Shown: positions 17,316 through 29,388 of the stretch, in pieces | Numbering within the stretch: the stretch's first letter is position 1 | Layout of the letters: each line of letters starts with the position of its first letter | Assembly (NCBI RefSeq): GCF_016862915.1 | Contig: NZ_BONW01000001.1 | Span: 186,001-250,000 of the forward strand | Length of the DNA stretch: 64,000 nucleotides | Direction: 5' to 3' | From: Plantactinospora endophytica | GTDB lineage: Bacteria; Actinomycetota; Actinomycetes; Mycobacteriales; Micromonosporaceae | Translations under genes and position numbers: made by a program | Notes under the pieces: model-generated | The model's input: the letters and a program-made list of their open reading frames with translations, nothing else | Told to the model about the DNA's origin: nothing | Databases searched by the model: none

Positions 17316-18172
17316 CCACGGTGTTGCGTACCCGGGCGGAGTTGGCGGCCACCCTGGCGCCGCTGCCGGGGAGCCTGGCGGTGGTGATGACCATGGGCGC
17401 CCTGCACTCCGGGCACGAGGCGCTGCTGCGGGCGGCCCGGGAGCAGGCCGACACCGTACTCGCGACGATCTTCGTGAATCCGCTCCAGTTCGGCCCGAAC
17501 GAGGACTTCGACCGGTACCCCCGGACCTTCGAGGCCGACCTGGCGATCTGCCGGGCGGCCGGGGTGCGGTACGTCTTCGCGCCGTCCCGCGAGGAGCTGT
17601 ACCCGGACGGCGAGCCGATGGTCCGGGTGAACCCGGGCGACCTCGGTGAGGAGTTGGAGGGCGCCAGCCGGCCCGGCTTCTTCCACGGCGTGCTGACCGT
17701 GGTGCTGAAACTGCTCAACCTGGTCCGGCCGGACGTCGCGATCTTCGGCGAGAAGGACTACCAGCAGCTCACCCTGATCCGTCGCATGGTCCGGGACCTG
17801 GAACTGGACGTGGAGATCGTCGGCGTGCCGACCGTACGCGAGCCGGACGGGCTGGCACTGTCCAGCCGCAACCGCTACCTCTCGGGCGAGGAGCGGACGT
17901 CGGCGCTGCGGCTGTCGGCGGCGCTACGGGCGGGCGCGACCGCCGCCGGGGAGGGCCGGGGTGCCGACGGTGCGCTCGCCGCCGCCTACCGGGCCTTCGG
18001 CGAGGGTACGACCGGCGCCAAGCTGGACTACCTGGTGCTGACCGACCCGGATCTCGGCCCGGCACCGGCCACCGGACCGGGGCGGATGCTGGTGGCGGCC
18101 TGGGTCGGCGACACCCGACTGATCGACAACCTGCCGGTCGAACTGGCTCCGGTTCCCGCGCCGGGCGGCTGA
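17312..18172 (+). CDS. panC: Pantothenate synthetase
   Basis: A 286-residue ligase that condenses pantoate and beta-alanine using ATP. The HIGH-like nucleotide motif is [13 protein letters not shown]. The pantoate site [18 protein letters not shown], the FGEKDYQQL segment and the KMSKS-equivalent LSSRNRYL are all present. The ATG at 17312 overlaps the stop of the repeat mini-ORF and follows GGGGAGCGG. It is followed after 61 bases by panD, so both branches of pantothenate formation are supplied together. Confidence 0.95.
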   Translation: MTTVLRTRAELAATLAPLPGSLAVVMTMGALHSGHEALLRAAREQADTVLATIFVNPLQFGPNEDFDRYPRTFEADLAICRAAGVRYVFAPSREELYPDGEPMVRVNPGDLGEELEGASRPGFFHGVLTVVLKLLNLVRPDVAIFGEKDYQQLTLIRRMVRDLELDVEIVGVPTVREPDGLALSSRNRYLSGEERTSALRLSAALRAGATAAGEGRGADGALAAAYRAFGEGTTGAKLDYLVLTDPDLGPAPATGPGRMLVAAWVGDTRLIDNLPVELAPVPAPGG

Positions 18173-18233
18173 GGCGTCGAGCGCCGACGACCGACCGCCC
18201 GACGAAACCCCTGCTCCACGGAGGACGTACCCC

Positions 18234-18659
18234 ATGTTCCGCACCATGCTCAAGTCGAAGATCCACCGGGCCACGGTGACCCAGGCGGACCTGCACTACG
18301 TCGGCTCGGTGACCGTCGACGCCGACCTGATGGACGCCGCCGACCTGCTCCCCGGCGAGCAGGTGGCGATCGTGGACATCACCAACGGGGCGCGGCTGGA
18401 GACGTACGTGATCGCCGGCGAGCGCGGCAGCGGCGTGATCGGCATCAACGGCGCCGCCGCACACCTGGTGCACCCCGGCGACCTGGTCATCCTGATCTCG
18501 TACGGCCAGATGGACGACGCCGAGGCGCGGACGTACCGGCCCCGGATCGTGCACGTCGACGCGGCGAACCGGATCATCGAGCTGGGCACCGACCCGGCCG
18601 GCGCGGTGCCGGGCATGGTCGGCGACCCGGTCCGGGGCGATTTCGTCGCGACCGCCTGA
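18234..18659 (+). CDS. panD: Aspartate 1-decarboxylase (pyruvoyl enzyme)
   Basis: A 141-residue proenzyme producing beta-alanine from aspartate. The self-cleavage site is Gly24-Ser25 in [10 protein letters not shown], where Ser25 becomes the pyruvoyl group. Lys9 (LKSKIHRA), the Tyr58-equivalent region ([13 protein letters not shown]) and [16 protein letters not shown] are conserved. The ATG at 18234 follows GGAGG. It is normal in length for actinobacteria, with a short C-terminal extension. Confidence 0.96.
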   Translation: MFRTMLKSKIHRATVTQADLHYVGSVTVDADLMDAADLLPGEQVAIVDITNGARLETYVIAGERGSGVIGINGAAAHLVHPGDLVILISYGQMDDAEARTYRPRIVHVDAANRIIELGTDPAGAVPGMVGDPVRGDFVATA

Positions 18660-18916
18660 CCCCACCTGGTCGCTCTGCTGTCGACCGTCGCCGCGCCGTC
18701 GGACCCGGCCCGGTCGCCTCGCCTTCTGATCGTCGCCGCGCCGCCGTCGGATGCGGCGGTGTCGAACGCCGTTCCCCGTCGGATCCGACCATTCTGGAGC
18801 GACCCTGCCGACCTCCCGGACGACCCGCCGGATGGATGATCTCGCTGGTCGGGTGACCGGGCGGGTTAACGTAGGGTGCAGCCATCCGGACCGTTGGTCG
18901 CCCTGGGGAGGACGCG
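18660..18916. other. Spacer upstream of the Cys-rich lipoprotein gene
   Basis: No gene was seen in these 257 bases. A sequence CGTCGCCGCGCCG..GTCGGA occurs twice (about 18688 and 18731). GTTAACGTAGGGT at 18865-18878 is a likely -10 region for the next gene, which has a ribosome binding site GGGGAGGA. Confidence 0.4.
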
Positions 18917-19822
18917 ATGCGCCGTTGGATGAGCGCCCTGGCGGTGGCCGGGGCAGTGGTGCTCGGCGTCGCCGGCTGCGCGCCGCCCGGCGGTACGGAC
19001 GGCGACCTCACCGACGACTGGGCGGCGGTCGGCGAGCCGGTGGTCTTCACCCCGGCCGCCGAGACCTGCCATTCGGCCGACTTCTCCGAGACCGTCTACC
19101 TGTCGTCGTACCTGCCGGTCGACTGCGCCACCAACCACCGGCTGGAGACCGTGCACGTCGGCACCTTCGCCGGGCCGCCGGGCGACGCGCAGGTACCGCC
19201 GGCAGCGGGCTCGGCCCAGTTCACCGCCGCGTACGCCGAGTGCGACAACCGGGCGCGCGGTTATCTCGGCGCCGACTGGCGTACCGCCCGGTTGTGGCTC
19301 GGGGTGGCGGTGCCCTCGCCGAAGGGCTGGGGAGCCGGGGCCCGGTGGTTCCGCTGTGACGTCACCGAACTGTCCAACGTCGAGGAAGACGGCGACGTGG
19401 TCGGCCGGACGGCGACCCTCAAGGGCGCGTTGCGCGAGGCCGGGCCGCTGCGGCTGGGCTGTTACGCCACCACGCTGACCCGGACCGAGACCATCGACCG
19501 GATGCCCCCGGCGGAGTGTTCGGCCCGGCACAACACCGAGTTCGCCGGGGTGTGGCGGGCGCCCGCGACGCTGAGGTACCCAGCGGCGGAACGGGACTGG
19601 CAGGCGTTCTACGACGGCTGCTACACGGTGGCCGCCCGGTTCGTCGGGGTGTCGCAGAGCACGATCCGGTTCCGTACCGGGGTGGTGACGCTGCCGGGCG
19701 GGCGGGACGACTGGACCTCGGGCAACCGGGGCGTGCGCTGCTACCTGTGGGTCTCCGACGGCAAGTTCACCCGTTCCCTAAAGGGCGCCGGCAACGGCGG
19801 GTTGCCGATCCGGACCCGGTGA
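18917..19822 (+). CDS. Septum-formation-domain lipoprotein
   Basis: A 301-residue secreted lipoprotein with lipobox VAGC and lipidated Cys21. The mature part holds two similar Cys-containing halves, each with a C-x-(n)-H motif: ETCHSADFSE / DCATNHRLETVHVGTF and CYATTLTRTE / ECSARHNTEFAGVW. This duplicated pattern is that of the actinobacterial septum-formation (Septum_form) family, of unknown biochemical role. The ATG follows GGGGAGGACGCG. It is next to nadB but on functional grounds unrelated. Confidence 0.8.
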   Translation: MRRWMSALAVAGAVVLGVAGCAPPGGTDGDLTDDWAAVGEPVVFTPAAETCHSADFSETVYLSSYLPVDCATNHRLETVHVGTFAGPPGDAQVPPAAGSAQFTAAYAECDNRARGYLGADWRTARLWLGVAVPSPKGWGAGARWFRCDVTELSNVEEDGDVVGRTATLKGALREAGPLRLGCYATTLTRTETIDRMPPAECSARHNTEFAGVWRAPATLRYPAAERDWQAFYDGCYTVAARFVGVSQSTIRFRTGVVTLPGGRDDWTSGNRGVRCYLWVSDGKFTRSLKGAGNGGLPIRTR

Positions 19823-19976
19823 CCCGGTCGGTCCGGCCGGATCGACCGGCGCGATTCCGGGCGGGGCAGCCTGGTCGATCCGGCAGAGTCGCCCCGATCG
19901 TCCGGATCGGGAAGCGTCGTAGGCCACTTCTCCTGCCCCCGGCCCACCCGACACCGCCGGTACGCGGTTGACTGGA

Positions 19977-21704
19977 ATGATGCAGTTTCCGACCGTCGAC
20001 CTGCCGGTGGTACCCCGGCTGCTGGCCGCGCCGGCACCCGGCTGGGTGGAGACGACCGACGTGATCGTGATCGGGTCGGGCATCGCCGGGCTCACCGCCG
20101 CACTGCACCTGCGCGAGGCGGGACTGCACGTGACCGTGGTGACCAAGGTCAACATCGACGACGGCTCCACCCGGTGGGCGCAGGGCGGCATCGCGGCCGT
20201 ACTCGATCCGCTGGACACCCCGGCCGCGCACGCCTCGGACACCGAGCTGGCCGGGGTCGGGCTCTGCGACCCGGCGGCGGTCCGGGTGCTGGTGGAGGAG
20301 GGGCCGACCCGGCTGCGGGAGCTGATCCGGGCAGGTGCCGAGTTCGACCGGAACGCCGACGGCTCGCTGATGCTGACCCGGGAGGGCGGGCACCGGGCCG
20401 ACCGGATCGTGCACGCCGGTGGCGACGCGACCGGGGCCGAGGTGCAGCGGGCGCTGCACGCCGCGGTCGGCCGGGATCCGTGGATCCGGCTGGTCGAGCA
20501 CGCCCTCGTCCTCGACCTGCTCCGGGCCCCGGACGGCGGTTGGGCCGGCCCTGGCCGGGCGTGCGGGATCACCCTGCACGTGCTCGGCGAGGGCAGCGAG
20601 GACGGCGTCGGCGCGATCCTGGCCCGGGCGGTGGTGCTGGCCACCGGCGGGATGGGGCAGGTCTTCGCCGCCACCACCAATCCGGCGGTCTCCACCGGTG
20701 ACGGGGTCGCGCTCGCGATGCGGGCCGGTGCCGCCGTCACCGACCTGGAGTTCGTCCAGTTCCATCCGACCGCGCTGCTGGCCCCGGCCGCCACCGGACT
20801 CGCCCTGGACGCGGCGGCCGGCGGTGGCATCGGCCCGGTACGGGCGGCACAGCAGCCGCTGGTCTCCGAGGCGCTGCGCGGCGAGGGCGCGTACCTGGTC
20901 GACGCCGACGGCAAGCGGTTCATGGTCGGCCAGCACGAGTTGGCCGAGCTGGCTCCCCGGGACGTGGTGGCCAAGGGCATCCACCGGGTACTCCTGGCCA
21001 CCGGCGCCGACCACGTCTTCCTGGACGCCCGGCACCTCGGTGCCGAGTTCCTGGCCCGGCGTTTCCCCACCATCGTCGCCTCCTGCCTGGCGGCCGGGAT
21101 CGACCCGGCCGAGCAGCCGATCCCGGTCGCCCCGGCCGCGCACTACGCCTCCGGCGGGGTACGCACCGACCTGCACGGCCGCACCTCCATCCCCGGCCTG
21201 TACGCCTGCGGCGAGGTCGCCTGCACCGGCGTGCACGGCGCCAACCGGCTGGCCAGCAACTCGCTGCTGGAGGGGCTGGTCTTCGCCCGCCGGATCGCCC
21301 AGGACATCGCCCGGGACCTGCCGGCCCAGGTCGAGCCGGCGCCGACGGGTGCGTGGCGGGGCGGCGAGGGCGCGACGGTCGACCCGGCGGTACGGGAGCG
21401 GCTGGCCCGGGCGATGACCCGGGGTGCCGGGGTGCTCCGCTCGGCCGACTCGTTGCGGGCCACCGCTGCCGAGCTGGGAACGTTGGGGGCGACCCGGGCC
21501 GCGCCGCGTACCGCGAGTTGGGAGGCGACCAACCTGCTGACCGTGGCCGCCGCCCTGGTCGGCGCGGCGTACGCCCGGCAGGAGACCCGGGGCTGTCATT
21601 GGCGTGAGGATTACTCGGAATCACGCGACGATTGGCTCGGGCACCTGGTCGGGTCGATCGGCCCGGTGGGCAACCTCGAACAGGACTGGGAGGCACTGTG
21701 CTGA
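19977..21704 (+). CDS. nadB: L-aspartate oxidase
   Basis: A 575-residue flavoprotein that oxidises aspartate to iminoaspartate for quinolinate synthesis. The FAD motif is VIGSGIAGLTAAL. STRWAQGGIAAV, the HRADRIVHAGGDATG active-site region, and YASGGVRTDLHGRTSIPGLY then HGANRLASNSLLE are conserved. ATG at 19977 is preferred; a TTG at 19968 would add three residues. The expected partner NadA is not in the window. The stop overlaps nadC by seven bases. Confidence 0.94.
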   Translation: MMQFPTVDLPVVPRLLAAPAPGWVETTDVIVIGSGIAGLTAALHLREAGLHVTVVTKVNIDDGSTRWAQGGIAAVLDPLDTPAAHASDTELAGVGLCDPAAVRVLVEEGPTRLRELIRAGAEFDRNADGSLMLTREGGHRADRIVHAGGDATGAEVQRALHAAVGRDPWIRLVEHALVLDLLRAPDGGWAGPGRACGITLHVLGEGSEDGVGAILARAVVLATGGMGQVFAATTNPAVSTGDGVALAMRAGAAVTDLEFVQFHPTALLAPAATGLALDAAAGGGIGPVRAAQQPLVSEALRGEGAYLVDADGKRFMVGQHELAELAPRDVVAKGIHRVLLATGADHVFLDARHLGAEFLARRFPTIVASCLAAGIDPAEQPIPVAPAAHYASGGVRTDLHGRTSIPGLYACGEVACTGVHGANRLASNSLLEGLVFARRIAQDIARDLPAQVEPAPTGAWRGGEGATVDPAVRERLARAMTRGAGVLRSADSLRATAAELGTLGATRAAPRTASWEATNLLTVAAALVGAAYARQETRGCHWREDYSESRDDWLGHLVGSIGPVGNLEQDWEALC

Positions 21705-22627
21705 CGGATCCGACCACGCCGACGGACCCGACCACGCGACTGACGGACCCGACCGCTCGGGCGTTGCGGGACGCCGGGCTCGACCCGGCGGAGGTGGCAC
21801 GGATCGCCGGGGCGGCGCTCGCCGAGGACCTGGGGCCGGAGCGGCTGGACGTGACGAGTGTGGCCACCATCCCGGACACGCAGGTCGACACCGCCGACGT
21901 GGTGGCCCGGGCCGACGGGGTGCTGGCCGGGCTGGCCGTCGCGGCGGCCGTCTTCGAGCTGGCCGGCGGCGCGGGCGTACGGGTGCTGCCGGTGGCCGCC
22001 GACGGTGCCGAGGTCGCCGAGGGGGACGTGTTGGCCACGGTGACCGGGCCGACCAGGGGACTGCTCACCGCCGAGCGGACGGCGCTGAACCTGCTCTGCC
22101 GGATGTCCGGGGTGGCGACGCACACCCGGGCCTGGGTCGAGGCGCTGGCCGGCAGCAAGGCGACCGTGCTGGACACCCGGAAGACCACCCCGGGGCTGCG
22201 CCCGCTGGAGAAGTACGCCGTCCGGGCCGGCGGCGGCGCCAACAAGCGCCTCGGGCTGTACGACGTGGCGATGATCAAGGACAACCACAAGCTGGCGGCC
22301 GGCGGCATCGCACCGGCGTACCGGCGGGTCCGGGAGGCGTTCCCGGCGGTGCCGGTCCAGGTCGAGGTGACCACGGTGGCCGAGGCGCTGGAGGCGGTGG
22401 AGGCGGGTGCGGACTTCCTGCTCTGCGACAACATGTCCCCGGCACTGCTGGCCGAGGTGGTGACGACGGTCGGCGACCGGGCGGAGCTGGAGGCGACCGG
22501 CGGGCTGACCCTGGAGACCGCCGCCGAGTACGCGGCGACCGGCGTGGACTACCTGTCGGTTGGGGCGCTGACCCACTCCTCGCCTATCTTGGACATCGCA
22601 CTGGACCTCCGCTCGCGCGCCGCGTAG
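21698..22627 (+). CDS. nadC: Nicotinate-nucleotide diphosphorylase (quinolinate phosphoribosyltransferase)
   Basis: A 309-residue enzyme converting quinolinate and PRPP to nicotinate mononucleotide. The N-terminus has a small Thr/Asp/Pro repeat (LTDPTTPTDPTTR). The barrel carries ERTALNLLCRMSGVAT, DTRKTTPGLRPLEKYAVRAGG and MIKDNH. The usual N-H-R of the substrate pocket reads N-K-R here (GGGANKRLGL), a change worth noting. GTG at 21698 lies inside the nadB end, so the two are translationally coupled. Confidence 0.93.
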   Translation: MLTDPTTPTDPTTRLTDPTARALRDAGLDPAEVARIAGAALAEDLGPERLDVTSVATIPDTQVDTADVVARADGVLAGLAVAAAVFELAGGAGVRVLPVAADGAEVAEGDVLATVTGPTRGLLTAERTALNLLCRMSGVATHTRAWVEALAGSKATVLDTRKTTPGLRPLEKYAVRAGGGANKRLGLYDVAMIKDNHKLAAGGIAPAYRRVREAFPAVPVQVEVTTVAEALEAVEAGADFLLCDNMSPALLAEVVTTVGDRAELEATGGLTLETAAEYAATGVDYLSVGALTHSSPILDIALDLRSRAA

Positions 22628-22667
22628 CGGCGGGACGCGCCACGACTCGGGGCCCGGGACTGACGAC

Positions 22668-23426
22668 ATGCTGCTCTGTATCGACATCGGTAACACCAAC
22701 ACCGTGCTTGCCACGTTCGAGGGCGAGAAGCTGGTGCACTCGTGGCGGATCAAGACCGACGCCCGGTCGACCGCCGACGAGCTGGGCCTGAAGCTGCGCG
22801 GACTGCTGGCCGGCGACGCGGTGGAGATCACCGGCGTGGCCGCCTGCTCGACGGTGCCGGCGGCGCTGCGCTCGCTGCGTACGATGCTGGCCCGCTACTA
22901 CACGGACATCCCCAGCCTGATCGTCGAGCCGGGGGTGAAGACCGGGGTGCAGTTGGCGATCGACAACCCGAAGGAGGTCGGCGCCGACCGGGTGGTGAAC
23001 ACGTTGGCGTCGTACACCCTCTACGGCGGGCCGTCGATCGTGGTCGACTTCGGCACCACCACCAACTTCGACGTGATCAGCGGCCGGGGCGAGTTCCTCG
23101 GCGGCGCGTTCGCGCCCGGCATCGAGATCTCGTTCGACGCGCTGGCCGCCCGGGCGGCGCAGTTGCGCAAGGTCGAGCCGGCGGTGCCCCGCTCGGTGAT
23201 CGGCAAGAACACCGTGGAGTGTCTCCAGGCCGGGATGTACTTCGGCTTCGCCGGCCAGGTGGACCGGATCGTGGAGCGGATGGTCGAGGAGCTGGGCGAG
23301 GTGCGGGCGGTGATCGCCACCGGCGGGCTGGCGCCGCTGGTGATCGGCGAGTGCAGGACGATCACCCACCACGAGCCGATGATCACCCTGATCGGGCTGC
23401 GGATGGTCTACGACCGCAACCGCTGA
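22668..23426 (+). CDS. coaX: Type III pantothenate kinase
   Basis: A 252-residue kinase starting coenzyme A synthesis from pantothenate. The ASKHA-fold phosphate loops are CIDIGNTNTVLA and VVDFGTTTNFDVI. GADRVVNTLA, AFAPGIEISFDAL and the ATGGLAPL adenosine motif are in place. It lies 40 bases after nadC and close to panC-panD, so precursors and first CoA step are grouped. It converges with a methyltransferase gene. Confidence 0.95.
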   Translation: MLLCIDIGNTNTVLATFEGEKLVHSWRIKTDARSTADELGLKLRGLLAGDAVEITGVAACSTVPAALRSLRTMLARYYTDIPSLIVEPGVKTGVQLAIDNPKEVGADRVVNTLASYTLYGGPSIVVDFGTTTNFDVISGRGEFLGGAFAPGIEISFDALAARAAQLRKVEPAVPRSVIGKNTVECLQAGMYFGFAGQVDRIVERMVEELGEVRAVIATGGLAPLVIGECRTITHHEPMITLIGLRMVYDRNR

Positions 23427-23509
23427 CCGCCACGTCCCGGTCGGCCGCCGCCGGCCGGTCGCGGCGCCCGCCCCGCCGGTCGCGACCGTGCGAGGGTCCG
23501 CCGGCCGGT

Positions 23510-24256
23510 TCAGCGTCGGCGGCCCCGGAAGACCAGCGTCCGGTACGGCAACGGAAAGCTCTCCCGTCCGGCCAGGTCCGGATGGTTCGTGGTCAGTTCC
23601 CGGATCCGCGCCGCCACCTCCCGCTGCCGCTCGGGCCCGGCGGTTAGGTAGTAGGAACGGGTGCTGATCATCCCGACCAACGTCTCCGGGGTGAGCGTCA
23701 TCTCGTGCCGGAACTCGGCCCGCTCCACCGGCCCGAACCCGGGGCCGTACCCGTCGATCCCGGATCCGTCGTCCCGGGCGCCGCGCCCGCCGAGCACCTC
23801 GACGGTGATCGCGGTCAGTTCGGCCACCCACGGCACCGACTCGTCCCGGTGGTTGAAGACCGCCGCGTACGTCCCGCCGGGGCGCACCAGCCGGGCCCCC
23901 TCGGCGTGCGCCGCCGGCTGGTCGAACCAGTGGTACGCCTGCCCGGCGACGACCGCGTCCACCGAGTTGTCCGGCAGCGGCACCCGCTCGGCCGAGCCGG
24001 CCAGCGCCACCGTGCCCGGGGTGGCGGCGTCGAGCCTGGCCCGCATCCCCGGGTCCGGCTCGACGGGCGTCACGTCGTGGCCCAGGCCCAGCAGCACCCG
24101 GGTCAGGATGCCGGTGCCGGCGCCCAGGTCGACCACCCGGGCCGGCGCGGATCGGCCGACCGCCCAGTCGATCGCCGGCTCCGGATAGCTCGGCCGGTAC
24201 CTGTCGTAGGCGTCCGCGGCGACGCCGAAGGAGAGCGCGTGCAGTTGATCGACCAT
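23510..24256 (-). CDS. Class I SAM-dependent methyltransferase
   Basis: A 248-residue soluble protein with the Methyltransf_11 pattern: motif [16 protein letters not shown], acidic loop [18 protein letters not shown] and [14 protein letters not shown]. The N-terminal [16 protein letters not shown] is common to a large actinobacterial subfamily of unknown substrate. The ATG at 24256 is favoured by the -10 element TAACCT seven bases upstream. It is divergent from lysS. Confidence 0.85.
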   Translation of the reverse strand: MVDQLHALSFGVAADAYDRYRPSYPEPAIDWAVGRSAPARVVDLGAGTGILTRVLLGLGHDVTPVEPDPGMRARLDAATPGTVALAGSAERVPLPDNSVDAVVAGQAYHWFDQPAAHAEGARLVRPGGTYAAVFNHRDESVPWVAELTAITVEVLGGRGARDDGSGIDGYGPGFGPVERAEFRHEMTLTPETLVGMISTRSYYLTAGPERQREVAARIRELTTNHPDLAGRESFPLPYRTLVFRGRRR

Positions 24257-24263
24257 GGGTCGA

Positions 24264-24269
24264 AGGTTA
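24264..24269 (-). promoter_or_regulatory. -10 element of the methyltransferase gene (leaderless)
   Basis: TAACCT on the minus strand is seven bases before the ATG at 24256. It lies 30 bases from the lysS -10 candidate, so the divergent promoters are close together. Confidence 0.45.
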
Positions 24270-24298
24270 TCCAGTGCCCCGCCGCCCCGGCACTTGAG

Positions 24299-24304
24299 TA
24301 CGCT
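24299..24304 (+). promoter_or_regulatory. Candidate -10 element of lysS
   Basis: TACGCT lies 45 bases before the lysS start, giving a leader of about 38 bases with CCGAGGAAG as ribosome binding site. Confidence 0.4.
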
Positions 24305-24349
24305 CGGGGCCGAACTCCGCCGATCACACATTCCCCGAGGAAGCATGCC

Positions 24350-25858
24350 GTGAGCCAGCAGATCCCGAACCCCGCCGATCCCGTGGACGACCTTCCCGAG
24401 CAGATGCGGGTGCGCCGGGAGAAGCGGGACCGCATGCTCGCCGAGGGCGTCGAGCCGTACCAGACCGGATATCCGCGTACCGCGACGCTGGCAGAGATCC
24501 GGGCCCGTTACGCGGATCTGCCGACCGACACCCCGAGTGGGGACGTCGCGGCGGTCACCGGCCGGGTCATCTTCGTACGCAACACCGGAAAGCTCTGTTT
24601 CGCGACCCTGCGGGACGGCGACGGCACCGAACTCCAGGCAATGCTCTCGCTGGACCGGGTCGGTCAGGACCGGCTCGACACCTGGAAGCGTCTGGTCGAC
24701 CTCGGCGACCACGTCGGGGTGACCGGTGAGGTGATTACCAGCCGGCGCGGTGAGCTTTCCGTGCTCGCCGATTCCTGGGAGCTGACCGCGAAGGCGCTCC
24801 GGCCGCTGCCGGTGGCACACAAGCCGCTTAGCGAGGAGGCCCGGGTCCGGCAGCGTTATGTGGACCTGATCGTGCGGCCCCGGGCCCGCGAGATGGTACG
24901 CACCAGGGCGGCGACGCTGCGTAGTCTGCGCGATTCGCTGCACGACCGGAGTTTCGTCGAAGTGGAAACCCCCATGCTGCAACCGCTGCCGGGCGGGGCC
25001 ACGGCCAGGCCATTCGTGACGCACAGCAATGCGTTAGACACGGATCTGTATCTGCGAATCGCCCCCGAGCTTTTTCTCAAGCGGGCGGTGGTCGGCGGCA
25101 TCGACCGGGTCTTCGAGATCAACCGTAACTTCCGTAATGAGGGGGTCGACTCTTCCCACTCGCCCGAGTTCGCGATGCTCGAGGCGTACGAAGCGTACGG
25201 TGACTATGACACTATGGCGTCCCTCACCTGTGACCTGGTCCAGCGGGCCGCCGTCGCGGCAACCGGGTCGCATGTGGTGACGCACGCCGACGGGACCGAG
25301 TTCGACGTGGGCGGGCAGTGGCCGTCGGTGACGCTCTACGGCACCCTTTCCGAGGCCCTCGGCGAGGAGGTGACGGTCCGCACCGGCATGGCCGACCTGG
25401 TGCGCTACGCGGAAAAGGTCGGCCTGGCGGTCGATCCCAAGTGGGGTCCGGGCAAGCTCGCCGAGGAGCTTTTCGAGGAACTGGTGGTCCCCTCGTTGCG
25501 CCAGCCCACCTTCGTCCGGGACTACCCGGAAGAGACCAGCCCACTGGTGCGGGCGCACCCGGAGGAGCCGGGCCTCACCTCGAAATGGGACCTCTACGTG
25601 CTCGGTTTCGAGCTGGCCACCGGCTACACGGAGCTGATCGACCCGGTGGTGCAGCGCGAGCGGCTGGTCGCCCAGGCGCAGCGTTCGGCCAAGGGCGACG
25701 ACGAGGCGATGCGGCTCGACGAGGACTTCCTGCGGGCCATGGAGTACGGAATGCCGCCGCTCGGAGGCATGGGAATGGGAATCGACCGGCTGCTGATGGC
25801 CCTCACCGGCCTCGGAATTCGGGAAACGATCCTCTTCCCGATGGTCCGCCCCGAGTAG
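24350..25858 (+). CDS. lysS: Lysyl-tRNA synthetase (class II)
   Basis: A 502-residue synthetase. The N-terminal OB-fold anticodon-binding domain spans about residues 60-165 ([19 protein letters not shown]). Class II motif 2 is [20 protein letters not shown] and motif 3 [13 protein letters not shown] near the C-terminus. GTG at 24350 follows GAGGAAG; the ATG five bases upstream is in a frame that stops at once. It precedes lsr2 and clpC as in mycobacteria. Codon use is slightly less GC-extreme than in neighbours. Confidence 0.96.
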   Translation: MSQQIPNPADPVDDLPEQMRVRREKRDRMLAEGVEPYQTGYPRTATLAEIRARYADLPTDTPSGDVAAVTGRVIFVRNTGKLCFATLRDGDGTELQAMLSLDRVGQDRLDTWKRLVDLGDHVGVTGEVITSRRGELSVLADSWELTAKALRPLPVAHKPLSEEARVRQRYVDLIVRPRAREMVRTRAATLRSLRDSLHDRSFVEVETPMLQPLPGGATARPFVTHSNALDTDLYLRIAPELFLKRAVVGGIDRVFEINRNFRNEGVDSSHSPEFAMLEAYEAYGDYDTMASLTCDLVQRAAVAATGSHVVTHADGTEFDVGGQWPSVTLYGTLSEALGEEVTVRTGMADLVRYAEKVGLAVDPKWGPGKLAEELFEELVVPSLRQPTFVRDYPEETSPLVRAHPEEPGLTSKWDLYVLGFELATGYTELIDPVVQRERLVAQAQRSAKGDDEAMRLDEDFLRAMEYGMPPLGGMGMGIDRLLMALTGLGIRETILFPMVRPE

Positions 25859-25897
25859 TTCCCGCCGCCCAACCTCTCGCGTAGTTTCGCCGTCCTA

Positions 25898-25928
25898 TTG
25901 ACGGAGCAAGCATCTAGCGGGCTATTGT
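25898..25928 (+). promoter_or_regulatory. Candidate lsr2 promoter
   Basis: A -35 hexamer TTGACG at 25898-25903 and a -10 region CTATTGT at 25922-25928 are 18-19 bases apart. The spacing leaves a 5' leader of about 35 bases containing GAAAGGATAG before the GTG of lsr2. Confidence 0.5.
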
Positions 25929-25969
25929 GCTCTTGTTTGCGGAGAACCTGCTCGAAAGGATAGCGACAC

Positions 25970-26320
25970 GTGGCCAAGCAGATCATTCACAAGCTGGTCG
26001 ATGACCTGGACGGCGGAGACGCGGACGAGACCGTCAAGTTCTCGCTCGACGGCGTGCAGTACGAGATCGACCTGTCGGACAAGAACGCGGGCAAATTGCG
26101 GGACCTATTCGCCCCGTACGTGGCGGCCGGCTCGAAGGTGGGTCGCGGCGGCGTGGTGGTCGGCGGTCGTGCCGCACGGGGGCGGGGTGGCGCCACCGCC
26201 GACCGCGAGCAGAACAAGGCGATCCGGGCCTGGGCCAAGAAGGAAGGCAAGGACATCTCCGACCGTGGGCGCATCCCCCAGGAGATCGTCGACGAGTACC
26301 ACGCGAAGGCGGGCCGCTAG
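25970..26320 (+). CDS. lsr2: Lsr2 nucleoid-associated protein
   Basis: A 116-residue xenogeneic silencer, the actinobacterial H-NS counterpart. The N-terminal dimerisation domain (AKQIIHKLVDDLDGG to about residue 55) is joined by a Gly/Arg/Val-rich linker to the DNA-binding domain. The latter holds IRAWAKKEGKDISDRGRIP with the RGR triplet that enters the minor groove of AT-rich DNA. GTG at 25970 follows GAAAGGATAG. A very strong terminator follows at once, so it is monocistronic. Confidence 0.97.
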   Translation: MAKQIIHKLVDDLDGGDADETVKFSLDGVQYEIDLSDKNAGKLRDLFAPYVAAGSKVGRGGVVVGGRAARGRGGATADREQNKAIRAWAKKEGKDISDRGRIPQEIVDEYHAKAGR

Positions 26321-26343
26321 GCGCGGGTACTTTCGTGACCCCC

Positions 26344-26393
26344 GCGTGGGGTGGGTACGGACGACCGGTCGTCCACCCACCCCACGCGTTTTT
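26344..26393 (+). terminator. Strong intrinsic terminator after lsr2
   Basis: GCGTGGGGTGGGT pairs perfectly with ACCCACCCCACGC, and inside it GGACGAC pairs with GTCGTCC. The extended hairpin is followed by GTTTTT at 26388-26393. This is the clearest T-tract terminator in the window. Confidence 0.9.
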
Positions 26394-26776
26394 GGCATCT
26401 TGGGCTGTATGGGATGATTGACGGGAGTGTCCGGTTCGTGACCCGGGAACATCCTGGCGGCCCAGGCGTTGTCCACAGCCGGTGGACGAAGTTGTCCACA
26501 GCCTGTGGATGACGCGGGGCCGCGTCGCCCGGGCGGGGGCTCGAATTTCGCTCTGCGCGTACAGCGGATGGTCTGGGAAGCATCGCTGAGCGTGGGCGGT
26601 TGGGAAAAACGTCGCGTACGTGGCTCATTCCGGGAACACACGACCTCAGGAGAGTCGGCTCGCGGCGATAGAGTAAGGGAGCACGGTCGTCCGCCCCGGA
26701 CGTCCGGGTGGTGGCCCCGCCACGATGCTTGGACCATCAAGATCGAGTGCGCACGGCACGTGAGGAGCACGAGGGC
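26394..26776. other. Regulatory region upstream of clpC
   Basis: These 383 bases lack a gene. They hold the DnaA-box cluster (26469-26512) and a TAGAGT -10 candidate at 26669-26674 that would give a leader of about 95 bases. I could not pick out a clear ClgR or CtsR operator. Confidence 0.4.
26469..26512. promoter_or_regulatory. Cluster of DnaA boxes between lsr2 and clpC
   Basis: Two exact actinobacterial DnaA boxes (TTGTCCACA) occur in direct orientation at 26469-26477 and 26492-26500, spaced 23 bp start to start. A third, near-consensus box (TCATCCACA) lies at 26504-26512 on the minus strand, and GTGGACGAA at 26482-26490 is a weaker inverted match. No dnaA, dnaN or origin-type AT-rich region is present, so a DnaA titration or regulatory site is likelier than an origin. 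Confidence 0.6.
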
Positions 26777-29308
<2,532 letters not shown>

Positions 29309-29338
29309 GCGCACGGCAGCTCAGGTAGGCGGTAACGG

Positions 29339-29370
29339 TTCGGCCCGGTGGCAGTCGCCACCGGGCCGAA
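29339..29370. terminator. Terminator between clpC and mutY
   Basis: TTCGGCCCGGTGGC and its exact complement form a 14-bp stem with the four-base loop AGTC between two convergent genes, so it can serve both. Confidence 0.85.
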
Positions 29371-29388
29371 TTCGTCTTCGCGGTACGG

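Noticed and set aside
23427-23509. Terminator between coaX and the methyltransferase gene
   Set aside because: Only short, imperfect GC stems can be drawn among many alternatives, so no single hairpin is supported.
26469-26512. Replication origin
   Set aside because: Only three or four DnaA boxes, no dnaA, dnaN, rpmH or parAB neighbours and no AT-rich unwinding element.
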